Shown piece after piece: positions 12,861 through 24,654 of a stretch of 64,000 nucleotides of DNA (its first letter is position 1; each line of letters opens with the position of its first letter). The stretch comes from Pontederia crassipes (taxonomy: Eukaryota; Streptophyta; Magnoliopsida; Commelinales; Pontederiaceae). Position numbers and translations under genes: made by a program. Location of the stretch: assembly GCA_030549335.1 (NCBI GenBank), contig JAUKPH010000022.1, positions 4,203,001-4,267,000 of the forward strand, read 5' to 3'. A model generated the notes under the pieces. The model was given only the letters and a program-made list of their open reading frames with translations, did not search any database and was not told where the DNA came from.

Positions 12861-14239
12861 ATAAATTACTACCTAAAGTCAAATCTAACTATGTATGTTC
12901 AGGGGCTATCATGCGGCATGTTGATAACGAGCTCATCACCAATGTGATGAATGATCCTTTGATATTTCCTATACCCTTAGATTACACGCCTACTTATGTG
13001 AACGTAAATGCCCCGTTGTATGATTTAAAGGTATCTGATCTTATCTTGCATCATGTGTGGAATGTTCCTTTATTATCTACATTTTTTGGCCCCCCACCGG
13101 TCTCACTTATTTCTAGGTTGTGTCTACCCCCCCCCGCCGATGGTGATCGATGAATATGATGCATGGACCCATATGGTCGTGCCTCCACCAAAAGCGTCTG
13201 TAACTTCTTATGCGGCCAGGAAACTCCACTTCCAATGCCAAACGAGCAATCTTGGACTGATATTTGGTGGCTTATCATTCTGCAAAAAATAATTTTCTTC
13301 CTTTGGAAACTTAAGCACAACCGCTTACCTACTCTTGACTTCCTTGTTTTAATCCTTCAATTAACCCCGCATGTGCTTTATGTGGTACTTCCTTAAAAAC
13401 AACGACTCGCCTCTTTTTTATTGTTTTTTTCTCTAGAGAGAATCTATTTTCACATAATATTCGATATCAATTTTCTATGTGTGATTCCTAGGCTTCTGAG
13501 AATTGGATCAAGGAGGGGCACGATCTAGAGCCCCGCTCAAGATCGTCCCAGAGATCACTTTTGGTTTCCTTTTAGGGAATATTTGGCTTTCGCGAAATGA
13601 TGCCCATTCAAGATTGTTACCATACCGGTTGTGTGGGAGAGGGGCCCTGGCAGGGCATAATGAACATGTTAGATATAAGTGGTCTGAGGTACAAAATGCT
13701 ACCCCCCGTGGCCCATCTATGGAAGGCCCCCTACGCCGAGTTGGGTCAGCCTAAACTCAGATGAATCCTTCTTTGGGTCCGCGTCTTCTTGGAGTGTCGG
13801 CTTTATTATTCACTTCTCTCACGGCGAGCTTTTGCTTGCAAGATCTTGCAGTGGCAAAGTGGATTCGACTTTGGAGGCTGAAGCTTGGGCTCTCATGTAA
13901 GGGATTCAGTGTTGTGCACAGTGTGGATGCCTTTTCGTCGATTGTGGCATGAACTCGGAGCTGCTGGTGAAGATTGTGGCCAAGGCGTCACCCTATCCTT
14001 GGTAGATCTTCAATATCATGAGAATGATCTGGCAATATATCCCTGCATTATATGATTTCAAATGTAAATACATCAATCATCAATGTAATTGTGTCGTCGA
14101 TTTTTTGTCTCGACTGGGTCGACAGCACGATCAAACGTTTTTTGGGAGGATCGCCCCCTATGGGCCTCCTCAACATTCTCTACTAGGATTATTCCCCTTT
14201 AAGTATTAATAGATAAGTTTTGTTTTTCAAAAAAAAAAA
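12861..14239 (+). mobile_element. 3' end of a LINE (zf-RVT and RNase H region, poly-A)
   Basis: Plus-strand remnant of the ORF2 C-terminus. At about 12911-13110 there is a DLILHHVWNVPLL segment. At about 13245-13345 there is the zf-RVT signature (SWTDIWWLIILQKIIFFLW, then HNRLPT). The RNase H end is near 14075-14130, with CNCVVDFLSRLGR. The coding part ends at 14209, followed by a short tail and an A-run at 14229-14239. The upstream RT and endonuclease are absent, as in a typical 5'-truncated LINE, and the frame is broken several times. Confidence 0.8.
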
Positions 14240-14559
14240 TACATGTACTAACATAAGTAACATTATTCTAACAATAACATTATTACAACAATAATATTAT
14301 TTAAATCAATAATAACAGTATTCACAAGTATTATAACATAAGTAACATTATTTAACATAAGCATTAGATTAAATTAATATTAAGAAATATTATAAATAAA
14401 ATCATAACAATGACAATTATAACATGTGACAAGTAGTAACTACAAGTTAATGATAATAATTTTAAATACTAACATGCTAACGAATCATAGCCCATATATA
14501 ACAACTATTACAAATCATAAACATTAATATACAACAACTATTCACAAATATTGTAAACT
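14240..14559. other. AT-rich spacer, nothing recognised
   Basis: Simple AT-rich sequence with imperfect ATAACATTATT-like repetition. No coding potential or element ends seen. Confidence 0.5.
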
Positions 14560-15259
14560 AATTACCATTCACCATTGGATTGCGAACGGCCATTTTGCAA
14601 CTATATTGGGCCGGTCAGGGCTATTTCCATGGATCAGGCCGTTCACGATCATCAGCGGTTAGATCAGGTCGTCACCGACCGTTGAACAGCCAGATCTAGC
14701 CAGTGAATGGCCGCAAGCGGCCAGACGTGACCGAATCAGGCTTGCAACGGCGGCTAGATCTGACTTTCAACAATCACGTTCGGCCAAATCCGACTGCTGC
14801 AAGAGACACGACATGATCGAAGGCAGCGGTCGGAGCTAGATCGTCGGGGTGAGAGGGCGAGCCATCAAGAGGGAGAGGGCACCGACATACCATTGAGAGG
14901 GAGAGGCGCCGGCATACCATCAATGATGGGAGGCCGAGCGGAGTTGGATCACTGGTGTAGGAGCTGGTTCGCCGAAGTTGGGTCGTCGGTGCGGGAGCTG
15001 GGTTACCAAAGTTGGGTCGCCAGTGCAGAAGCTGGATCAGTGACGCTAGAGCTGGGTCACCTGGATGCTGGTCGCCGGAGAAGGAGTAGGAGAGAACGAG
15101 AAAAGAGAGTAGGAGAGTGAGTCGTGCAAGGGAGAAATAAATGGGCGAAGAAGGGCGTTGGGTTTTTGATAGATCCTTCGATGGACATACCGTCGTTCTT
15201 TACGATGGGCATAACCATCATTCTTAACAACAGGTGCACCACCTATCTTGGAGTACTGA
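14560..15259 (-). mobile_element. Decayed CACTA central region (left part of a split element)
   Basis: GC-rich sequence of GGCCGGATC style (14580-15070), a purine-rich stretch with GAGAGGG and GCCGGC blocks (14850-15120), an AT-rich TATA-like spot (AAATAAAT, 15135-15142) and decayed subterminal-type repeats (15165-15240, GATGG...CCGTCG). The same order is seen in the intact CACTA element at 36957-38784. The left terminus is not found. A matching right end lies at 29018-29083 on the far side of the Tekay complex, so I infer one CACTA element split by it. Confidence 0.4.
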
Positions 15260-16349
15260 TTGGGTCTTCATACCTTCATCTTGCATTCTCCGATATGGAA
15301 TATCCTGCATTGTGGGCAAGCACCATTGCCATGTGCCTGCTATTGAGGCTGTTGGGGCTGCAAAGGGTCATTCATTAGCATATCTCATCATGATCATCTT
15401 AACTTCATATTCATCATCTTTATCTGACGATTAGCATCACGAGGCTCATATGGTCTGGCTCTATTGTCCCGACGTTGATTCCTACGGTCGTTCCCCCTCA
15501 ATTCTGGCGCCTATCATTCCATCGAGGTTGGTTCTGCAAAGGGGGCTGCATGGGGTTCTTTCCTTTCACAACTCTAGATTCCTTCTATTCTCTAGCAAAA
15601 TTTCTTTCCTTCATGGTCACCATCTCGATCGTCAGATTCAGATTTGCACATTGACTTACTAAAGTGTTTGCCCTGATAGTCGGATTCAAGCCTTGGCAAA
15701 AATTATATGTCTTCTATCTGTCGTTCATACTTGGTGTCGACTATGGTCATCCACCAGTCCAAAGCATCATCAGTTAAGCGGCTAGTGGGAAATAGGACCT
15801 TCTTATCCTCACCATAGTTGGTGTAACTTTTCATTTATGATTCTCAACCACCTCTCAGCCTTGTCAAATTCACACATGCCATCGTACTCCGGTGGGCGTA
15901 GCTTTAAAACTGCCTGGATGGTGTCCTTAGAGGGCACCGACAGTATGGGCAGGGGCTGTGCAGGCGGAGGCTGCACGAAAGAACGTTGAACTATGTCAAT
16001 GCTGGCAAAGGCTAAACTGAAGGTGCCTGTGCCGGGGGGGGCTTCACTAGTGGAGACTAAACTATCATCTCTACTCCACGGGCTTGACTCATTTGGACCT
16101 CATTCTGATTTGTTCCTTCTTATTACATATTTGCAATCCTGATGTTACTTCGAGGTTGGCTTTGACCCCAACTTCAGCCAGTAGGAGCGCGACGTGGATG
16201 CATCTACATCATCATACATCATAGCATTTAGGAGCATCATATATCTTAGGAAAAAATAAAACTTACTTGACTGGCGCAGTGACTACTCGTGACACTTGCA
16301 CATGGACCATGACATTATACACTAGGACATGAGAATGCCCTGACTTTAG

Positions 16350-16360
16350 GCTCTGATACC
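16350..16360 (-). other. Primer-binding site of the left Tekay-type body
   Basis: On the plus strand GCTCTGATACC, the reverse complement of the initiator-Met tRNA primer site. It lies 9 bp from the LTR start at 16370. This shows that the minus-strand body to its left begins here. Confidence 0.8.
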
Positions 16361-16369
16361 TAACTATAA

Positions 16370-17461
16370 TGCTCTCAAATCGCACCCCGCCACGTGCAGA
16401 ATACGCTTCAAGGACACTATGGGTCATCTTTACTTGTACATCATATTGACCAAAAATAAGAATTTATCTGGTCAACTAAACATCATATAAAAGAGAAAGA
16501 CTAATCATCATCAATTAATACTAAAAAGAGGTATATCATCATAACATGCGAAAGACTAGTAAATAACTTCATATGAGCCCAACAAGCTAATACATAAATC
16601 TAATATTGCGGAAAGGAAAATCTATCACATAAATATAAAGGACTCAAGGCACCCATGTGCAACCATCTACGAACTTGATCGGTCACCGTTGCCACCTTCA
16701 TCATTCTGACTTGGGCCTTATTTAAGAAAATGCATGGGAGAAACCACCCTATGAGTTTTGCAACTCAATATGGAAGTAAAATAAATACAATCATAAGATC
16801 ATCACGATACTAGACACGGATCAAAGGGACTTCATCATCATATAATAAGAAGTAGACATTATCATAATATGGGTAAAGATAATCACGTAAAGTAGCATAT
16901 GAATAGAAGATCACAAGATCATATGAGAATCATCATAAAGGTAGCAAAATCCGATCATCATAAGGAAAGTTTCATTGTTCATATGCTTTCATATTCTTCG
17001 TCATATTATTATTCATCTTTGACTTATCATAGAGTACATTTCAACCCACGAGAAGGTTTGCCTCAACGCGCCCATTATCATCATAACTAGTAAAGCCAAT
17101 CCATAATTGACTGTAGTCGGCTCATAACTGACCGTAGTCAGCCCATACCTGATCGTCATCAGGCCATCATAAAAAGAGCTCTCCATTCAATATTTTTCAT
17201 CTTTTATCTTGAAGTTTTTAGTTAATTTTTATTAAGACTTAAATTCATACTATTAGATAAGTTCATGGAAAGTAAATCAAGGGCATTAATGGCATAATCA
17301 TCATCATAAGTAGGATCAGGATTAAGCACATAAATCAGGGGTCAAAAGATCATAAAAAAAATTATCTTGATAACATCGAAAACTCGTGCCTAGTATAGGT
17401 GGAACTCGGACATTGTTCTCGAAGAAATCACGACTAACCCGATCCGGGTCTGGGTTATACC
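16370..17461 (-). repeat. Shared Tekay-type LTR, first half
   Basis: Begins TGCTCTCAAATCGCACCCC beside the primer-binding site and runs to the copia insertion point. The LTR resumes at 23884. Only the target duplication ATACC (17457-17461 and 23879-23883) is repeated. Together the halves give about 1.86 kb. Confidence 0.7.
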
Positions 17462-18718
17462 TGTTGGAGCAAAGTTTTAACACTGTATAAAATTATTTTT
17501 GATGATACAAACCTCAAAAAAAGTTAAATGTTGAAAAAGTTTAAAGAAAAAAAGACAACTTTATGAACTACACTTTGATTAAATAATTGACTATGATCTT
17601 ATTAGATTTTGAATGAACCATAATATCAAAATTGTAGAGAATTATGTTAACTATCCATAGAATCCAATATTATTAAATTTGGGTAACGGTGCAAAATGTT
17701 ATACTAAAAATAGTGCAGGTCGGTCAATCTGACGATCGACAAAATGAAAGTCGGTCGAGACAACACCGGTCGGCCAATCCAGTATACCGGTCAACCGATT
17801 AATGCATGAGCTGCTTAGTTCCATGACGAGACTATACCAGTCGACATCGAAATGATACCGATCGATGTACCGGTCGACCGATCAGCTGCGGTCGGTGAAG
17901 AAAATAAGCGCAACATCATATAGACCGGTTGACCGGTCCATTAATGTGGTCGACCGACCAGCTACGATCAGTGAAGAAAATAATGCAACAGTTCCATTAA
18001 TGCGGTCAACCGGTCCTCGACCGAAATGAAAAATAATAGCTATTTTTTAAGAAGAAAACTGTGGAATAATTTTTGAACGAATTTTTCACATGCTGAAGCC
18101 TATAAACGGAGTGTCAAATCCAAAAGCAAAGGCACCCATCAAGCATTGAAGCAAAACTTCAAAAATCAAAAGAAAATCGTTTCCCTAAAGTTATCATTTT
18201 AAGTTTTCTTATCTTCTCTCTTCTCTTTTTGTGATCTTGTCGTTGTAAAAGAGAGAAATCATTTCAAAAAGATTGTGAGAGCTCCTGTGTGAAAGGGGTT
18301 CCTAATCTTACCTCTTGAACGAGAGAAATGATTAGCTTCCTAGGAAGAGAGGCTTGCAGTGCCTCTCGACGTGGAGAAAAGGTGGTTGTATAAAAGGCTT
18401 TCTTTCTTGCCCCATTTGGAACAAAGGAAGAGATTCTAGTGGAATCTCCGACGGTCTCGAGGTCAAAAAGTCGGAGCGTGACATAGGCCAAGGTGTGACC
18501 AAACCTTGTCAACAACAACCCGTGTTCATTGTGTTTTATTTCCCCCCCCCCCCCCTCCTCGTATTATGTTTATGATCTGAATTACATTGATTTAAAAGGA
18601 TTAACGAATCTATTTTAAGCTTTCGCAATGATTTTGGTGAAATCGATATTTTTGATTAAACATCAATTCCCCCCTCCCCCCCCCCCTCCCCGCTCTTGAT
18701 GCTCTTTGGGATCCTACA
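17462..18718 (+). repeat. 5' LTR of the Sirevirus-like copia
   Basis: TGTTGGAGC...ATCCTACA, 1257 bp. Contains a cluster of CCGGTCGACCGGT-like palindromes at about 17705-18020 and C-runs near 18541-18556 and 18669-18690. Confidence 0.88.
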
Positions 18719-18720
18719 AT

Positions 18721-18732
18721 TGGTATCAAAGC
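18721..18732 (+). other. Primer-binding site (initiator Met tRNA)
   Basis: TGGTATCAAAGC, two bases after the 5' LTR. It sets the plus orientation and the left end of the internal region. Confidence 0.85.
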
Positions 18733-20967
18733 GGATTACTCTTATTTTAAGATCTAATCATTTTAAGATTTAATTGTCTTGTTTTAAGATTTAATCATCT
18801 TAAGAGCTATGGCATTAAGTGAATTTAGTTTTACCGAAGGTCAATCAATTGTTCGACCTCCGCTTTTTAACGAATCAAATTTTGCTTATTAGAAATTAGA
18901 CTTCAAGCATACATATGTTCCGTTGACATTGACATGTGGGATATTGTTGAAAAGGATTATTATTTAAATGAAAATTACCTTCGGATTATGACGAATGACA
19001 AGAAAATTTTTCAAAATGGATTAGAAAGCTAAAAATATTTTTTATTGTACCTTGGATTCAACGGAATCTAATTGGATTTCTAGTTGTGAAAGTGTAAATG
19101 AGATTTGGAAGAAACTTATCACTACTTATAAAGGAACGGACAAAGTTAAAGAATCTAGACTAATATTTTGAATCATCAATATGATTCTTTCGAGATGCAT
19201 GAAAATGAATCCATAAATGATATGATTGTTAGATTTAATGATATTATGAATGGCTTAATCTCCTTGGGCGAGCCAAGAACTAGCCCACAAGAGTGAAAAA
19301 GTTTTTCAGGTCGCTCATCTCCAAATGGCATACAAAGAGGATCGTATTGAAGAAAAGATTTAAATAGTCTGAATTTTGATGATCTAATTGGTTCATTATT
19401 AACCTATGAGATTGGAATCTAAGAAGAAGAAGAATCAAATGCTCCCAAAAAGAAGACATTGTCATTGAAAGCAAACGAAAATGGAGAAAATTCAAGTGAA
19501 GAAGAAGTGGACGAAAAAATACTTGCCCGCTACAAAAGAAATCTAGATAAATATCTTAAGTTGGTGAAAAAGAAAGAAAAGAATGAAAAGTCTACCCGAA
19601 GATCATACAAAAATCACAAAGAAAAGACATCTCAGAAAGGTAAAAAAAATATGAAGAGTCATGTGAAACAAGTGACTCATCAAGCTCTTCTAGTGATGAA
19701 GCATACTTATGCTTAATGGCACACAATATTGAAGTAACTTCTAACTCTTCAAATTCAAATAATGACCTATCAAGATTTTCTGAAGAAGATATTTCAATTG
19801 ATGTGTATGAAGAATTTTCCTCTCTTATAAAAATATATTTTTCACTTAAATAGGAAAATGAAAATTAATACATGAGATAAAAAAATTAAAAGAAGAAAAG
19901 GACACTTGCTTTATGGAAAATGAAAACCTGAAAAATGAAATTGATAATTTAAAAATTACATATGCATGTGAAATTGTGAAACTAGCATGCTCGTTAGAAA
20001 AAGTAAAGAAAGGAAATGCCTCTTTAAAAATATACAAAATAAAGTCATGTCTCATGTGATGAAAAATAATATTAGGAATCATTTTGGACATAAAAAACAT
20101 TATTGGAAATCCAATCATTCCTATGATAGAAAATCACATATTACATGTTTTGCATGCAGATTTCATGGCCATTATGCTTATCAATGCAAAGTAGGAAAAA
20201 TATTTCAACATGACATTATTTGGGTTCCAAAAGGAACAATGTCTAACAAAAAAGGACCTAAAGAAATTTGGGTACCAAAGGTTACATAATTGTTTTTGCA
20301 GATGTGTCTCACACGCAAAGCAATGGACATGTGGAATTGGAAATGTGAAGGTACAAAAGTTATGGTAAAGTATCATCTATTTTTTTTATTTCACTCAAAA
20401 AATTCAAAATTACTATTTCTTTGAAAAGAGGAATATATAAATAAAAATTGGTAATAGTGATAAAGGGAGTATGTTAAACTTTATTTTGACATATCATGGA
20501 TATCATTCTTGTATCAATGTTTTATGCAAGGTTTTGATCATTAATATATTTTTTGGCTTTCATCAAATTGTTTTCATTTTGCCATTATAAAATAGTCATA
20601 AATTTAGGGGGAGTTATTTTTTTTCTAACTCTTTATGATGCAATATTTATATGACAAAAGGGGAAGAATAATTTTTTTTTAAAGACAACATGATTAAAGG
20701 GAAGTTACATATGATTTCTTATATGCTTCATATACAAATTATTATTTTTTATTAAACAAAAGGTGAAGAGATATAGAAGAAATATGATCTGAATATCACT
20801 TTATATGAAAAGTTCCTTACAATTAACACTTATGTGAACATCTATCATTGTAAGGAAAGACTAAGTCTTAGGGGGAGTAAAATTGTTTTTACAAAATTTT
20901 ATAACTTTTTCGTAACTTATATATTTTTCATATTGCTCGATTTGTCTTCATAAAAAAAGGGAGAGAT

Positions 20968-23878
20968 TATTGGAGCAAAATTTTAACATCATATAAAATT
21001 ATATTTTGATGATATAAACCTCGAAAGATTAAAGTTAAATGCTGAAAAAGTTTAAAGAAAAAGAGACAACTTTATGCACTACACTTTGATTAAATAATTA
21101 ACTATTATCTTATTAGATTCTGGATGAATAAAAAATATCAAAGTTGTAGAGAATTATGTTAGCTATCCATAGAATCCAAGATTATCTAATTTCAATAATT
21201 TTGCAAAAAGTTATGCTCAAACTAGTGCATGTCAGTCAACCTATTGGTCGACAGAATGAAAGCTGGTCGAGACAACACCGGCCGACCGATCCACTATACC
21301 AGTAGACCAACCAATGCATGAGCTGCTCAGTTCCATGATGAGACTATATCGATCGACACCGAGATGATACCGGTCGATATACCGATCGACCGACCAGCTA
21401 TGATCAGTGAAAAAAATTAAATGCAACGGTCACATAGACCGATCGATCGGTCCATTAATGTGGTCGACCGATCAGCTGCGGTCAGTGAAAAAATAAGTGC
21501 AACAGTCATATAGACCGGTCGACCGGTCCATTAATGCGGTCGACCGGTCTCCGGCTGGAATGGAAAATAACGGCTATTTTTCAAGGAAAAAACTGTGGAA
21601 TAATTTCTGAACGAATTTTTCACATGCTGAAGCCTATAAACGGAGTGCCAAATCTAGAAGCAAAGACACTCGTCCAAGAATTGAAGCAAAACTTCCATAA
21701 ATCAAAAGAAGATCTTTTCCCTTGAAGTTATTATTTTAAGTTTTCTTATTTTTCTCTCTACTTCTTGTGAGCTTGTCATTGTAAAAGAGAGAAATCATTT
21801 CAAAAAGATTGTGAGAGCTCTTGTGTGAAAGAGGTTCCAAATCTTACCTCTTGACCGAGAAAAAAGATTAGCTTCCTAACAAGAGAGGCTTGCCTTGCCT
21901 CTCGAAACGGAGAAAAGGTGATTGTCTAAAAGACTTTTGATCACTAGCTGATCATACTAAATTTTTACTCATTTTCCATCTGAATTCATGTGCATATAAG
22001 CCCTAAAATGTTTATATTTGGATAATTATGCTTAATATACATGCATTGATCTTCTCAGCATAATGATATCTTACATTTGCACATTTGAGTTGGATAATAT
22101 AATAATTTAGTTCTTATTTGTCTAATTTCTATTGAAGAGTTTTGATGCTTGCTGTTCTTATTATTCCAGCCTCCAAATCACGGATAAAAGAAACACATCT
22201 TTGCTGGAAAAGGAGGGGGACAACAAGTGTGCAGTCTGCCAAAAAGCAAGAAAAGGAATCTTTTTGAAAAGAAGAGGGTACCAGGACAGATGGCATAAAT
22301 CAGAAGGAATAGAAGTTTTTTATTGGGATCAAAGGATGATGAAATGCCATATAAAATGGGTAATTCCAAGAGAAGAAGGGGTTCCACCATTTTCCAAATT
22401 TCTTCACCTTGCAGCTGCAGGAAGGGAAAGAAGAAGTCTAGAGGAGATTTCAAGCTGATCCTATCATTTTCATATTTCAGAATGTTTTTTATTCTGTTCC
22501 TCATCTATTTTGTATTGATTTCATCATCTATGAGGAGCTAAATCTTATCTCTCTTAGGATAGGATAGTAGTCTAATTTCTGTTATGAATGGATGATGAAC
22601 AACTCTGATTTTATCACTGATTTTAGTATAGTTCTGAATGTTTTGGAATCTGTTCTTATTGATGTGAATCCTACTTTGTAATGGCAACTGAGAAGTTGAT
22701 TTTAAATTCTTTTCATACTTAGAAATGAGTGAAGAACATTGATATTGTTTCTTGATTTCAATCTATCCATGCTGAGTTTTGATATATCCATCTAGCTTTT
22801 GTTAATGTGAATATCATATTGAAATGGCAATCGAGAGATTGATTCTAGGTTCCCTTGATGTTTAGAGATAAACCAAGAGCATTATCATGGGCTTGTGGAT
22901 TTGATTATATTTGTGTTGTGAGCTGAATTATTATGTTGTCTTGTGATTGCTACTACCTCTGGTTTGTGACTTTACTTGTTATGCTTATATCTGAAAGGAA
23001 TGTTAGCATACTAGTAGTTGTCATAAGTTCCATGATTTGAAACACTTTTAAATCAACCTAACTAACATTCATATGAAGGTATGATATTTAGTTCTTATTT
23101 TAATGCATTGTGAGAGCAGTTTATATAGGTTGAAATTGGCATGATTTTATTGTTGAGTTGTTCTGATCCATCCATAACAGAATTAGATGAACCCCATTCC
23201 TAGGAGAATTTGTCATTAACCGTTAATCCCCTTTAAGGCTTTCATCTAAGTAGTTAGATTTCATTCCATATTAATCATTTTAAACATAAAAAAGAGTTAT
23301 CTCCTAGGTATAGTTTGATTCTAGTCTTATCCTTTCCTTTTTACTTACTTGTTACTTTAGCCCTTTTAGTCTAGGATTAATTTAGATTAGTGAGTGAGTC
23401 TTTAGTTCTCAAATCACTGTGGATACGACATTCGAGTCTACTACTTTGATCTGTGTACTTGCAGTTTAGGAAGTGAGGAGTTTAGACCATATATCATTTA
23501 GTTGCATTTTCAATTTTGTGTTATAAATCATCAAGTTAATCACACTCCACACAATTCACATCAACTTTCTTCCTTGCCCCATTTGGAATAAAGGAAGAGA
23601 TTTTAGTAGAATCTCCGATGGTCTCGAGGTTGACAAGTTGAAGCTAGGACGTAGATCAAGGTGTGATCAAACCTCATCAACAACCACCCCTGTTCATTGT
23701 ATTTGAATGTTCTCTCTCTCTCCCTCTCATATTATGTTTATGATTTGAGTTGCATTGATTTAAAAAGATTAACGAATCGATTTTAAGCTTCTGCAATAAT
23801 TTTGGTGAAATTAATATTTTTGGATTGAACACAAATTCATCACCCACCCACCCCCTTGGTGGTCTTTGGGATCCTAAA
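20968..23878 (+). repeat. 3' LTR of the Sirevirus-like copia (interrupted)
   Basis: Aligns with the 5' LTR over its whole length once the insert at 21938-23563 and one copy of its 5-bp duplication are removed. Ends at 23878, directly before the ATACC duplication. The palindrome cluster is repeated at 21230-21550. Confidence 0.85.
21938..23563 (+). mobile_element. Solo LTR (Athila/Tat-like), TSD ACTTT
   Basis: Starts TGATCACTAGC and ends TTCACATCA. The 5-bp duplication ACTTT lies at 21933-21937 and 23564-23568, and the uninterrupted target is seen in the 5' LTR of the host copia. No internal region, so it is a solo LTR, probably left by LTR-LTR recombination. Its relative is the LTR at 58078-63312, which is followed by a GGCGCC-type primer-binding region, hence the Athila/Tat placement. 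The open frames inside (for example near 22132-22458) have no recognisable content. Confidence 0.88.
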
Positions 23879-23883
23879 ATACC

Positions 23884-24654
23884 GGACCGAGTTCAGTCGA
23901 CCGCTCGATGAAAGTCGTGACCAATGCAATTGCATTGTGGAACAGCCCGAGCCGAGTTTACATTAACCCGGGCCGTGTTCATCTTCGTCGCAAAGCTCGA
24001 AGTTCTCGACAATAGCGAACTTGGGTCGAGTTCTAGTGAACTCGGTCTAGGTTTGGATCACAGTGAACCCGGGTCGGTTTCTCCTATACAGAAGCTCGCG
24101 TGAAAACGTAGGGAACTTTCGATCATCTTTTCTGATGATTGCCAACATCAAGCATCATCATAAATCATAGTATTATAATTAGGGATGAACTAGAGCATGC
24201 TTGAAACCTAAAATCAAGATTCTATAATGAATCTATCCTAGTTCCATACTTAGCAATTTTCTGTTCTAGATATTATTTACTCTATTCTTCTTCTTCCTCT
24301 TCTTCTTCTTTCTCTTCCTCCGGCCGCTCCTCTCTGTTCAAATGTGCGGTCGTGATGTCCAAGTCCTCTGACTGGTCTCCTGTTGGATGGCAGCTGAAAG
24401 GAGTGTGTGAGGACAAGAAGGGTGCACGAAAAATAGGGGACAATGTGTAAGGCCGGATTGCAAAGGAGAAAAAGGGATGCATGATTTGCTTTGGCTTCTT
24501 ATTTATAGGAGAGTAGTTTGAGTTCCATAGGAGTTTTAGGATTATATTCTATCTCCAAAATATTTAAATCATTATTCCCCTTTTATCTTTTTCCTATTCG
24601 GTTTTATCTTCCTTCTTTTATCTTGTTTTTTATTCAAAAGTCTCGTATGTTATA
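23884..24654 (-). repeat. Shared Tekay-type LTR, second half
   Basis: Continuation of the LTR that begins at 16370. It ends near 24654, followed by a purine-tract position (reverse strand TTTTAAGGGG, 24662-24671) that marks the 3' end of the right-hand body. The last 500 bp match 28508-29017. Confidence 0.75.

Larger units (their letters stand above)
17462..23878 (+). mobile_element. Sirevirus-like copia, gag only, with both LTRs
   Basis: Fossil copia element inserted in the Tekay-type LTR. Target duplication ATACC on both sides. 5' LTR 17462-18718; primer-binding site TGGTATCAAAGC at 18721-18732; gag from about 18809 (EGQSIVRPPLFNESN, a Sirevirus-style opening) to 20290, with a CFACRFHGHYAYQC zinc knuckle and two WVPKG-type repeats near 20220-20285. 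A purine-rich tract (AAAAAAAGGGAGAGA) precedes the 3' LTR at 20968. No pol region is present, so it could move only with help. Broken, with several breaks. The LTRs differ by roughly 10-15 percent by eye, suggesting millions of years. The 3' LTR contains a solo LTR. Confidence 0.85.

Noticed and set aside
13053-14209. Set of small plus-strand genes
   Set aside because: They are consecutive pieces of one LINE ORF2 C-terminus ending in a poly-A run.
22132-22541. 108-codon frames on both strands
   Set aside because: They lie inside a solo LTR with exact ends and target duplication and have no recognisable content.
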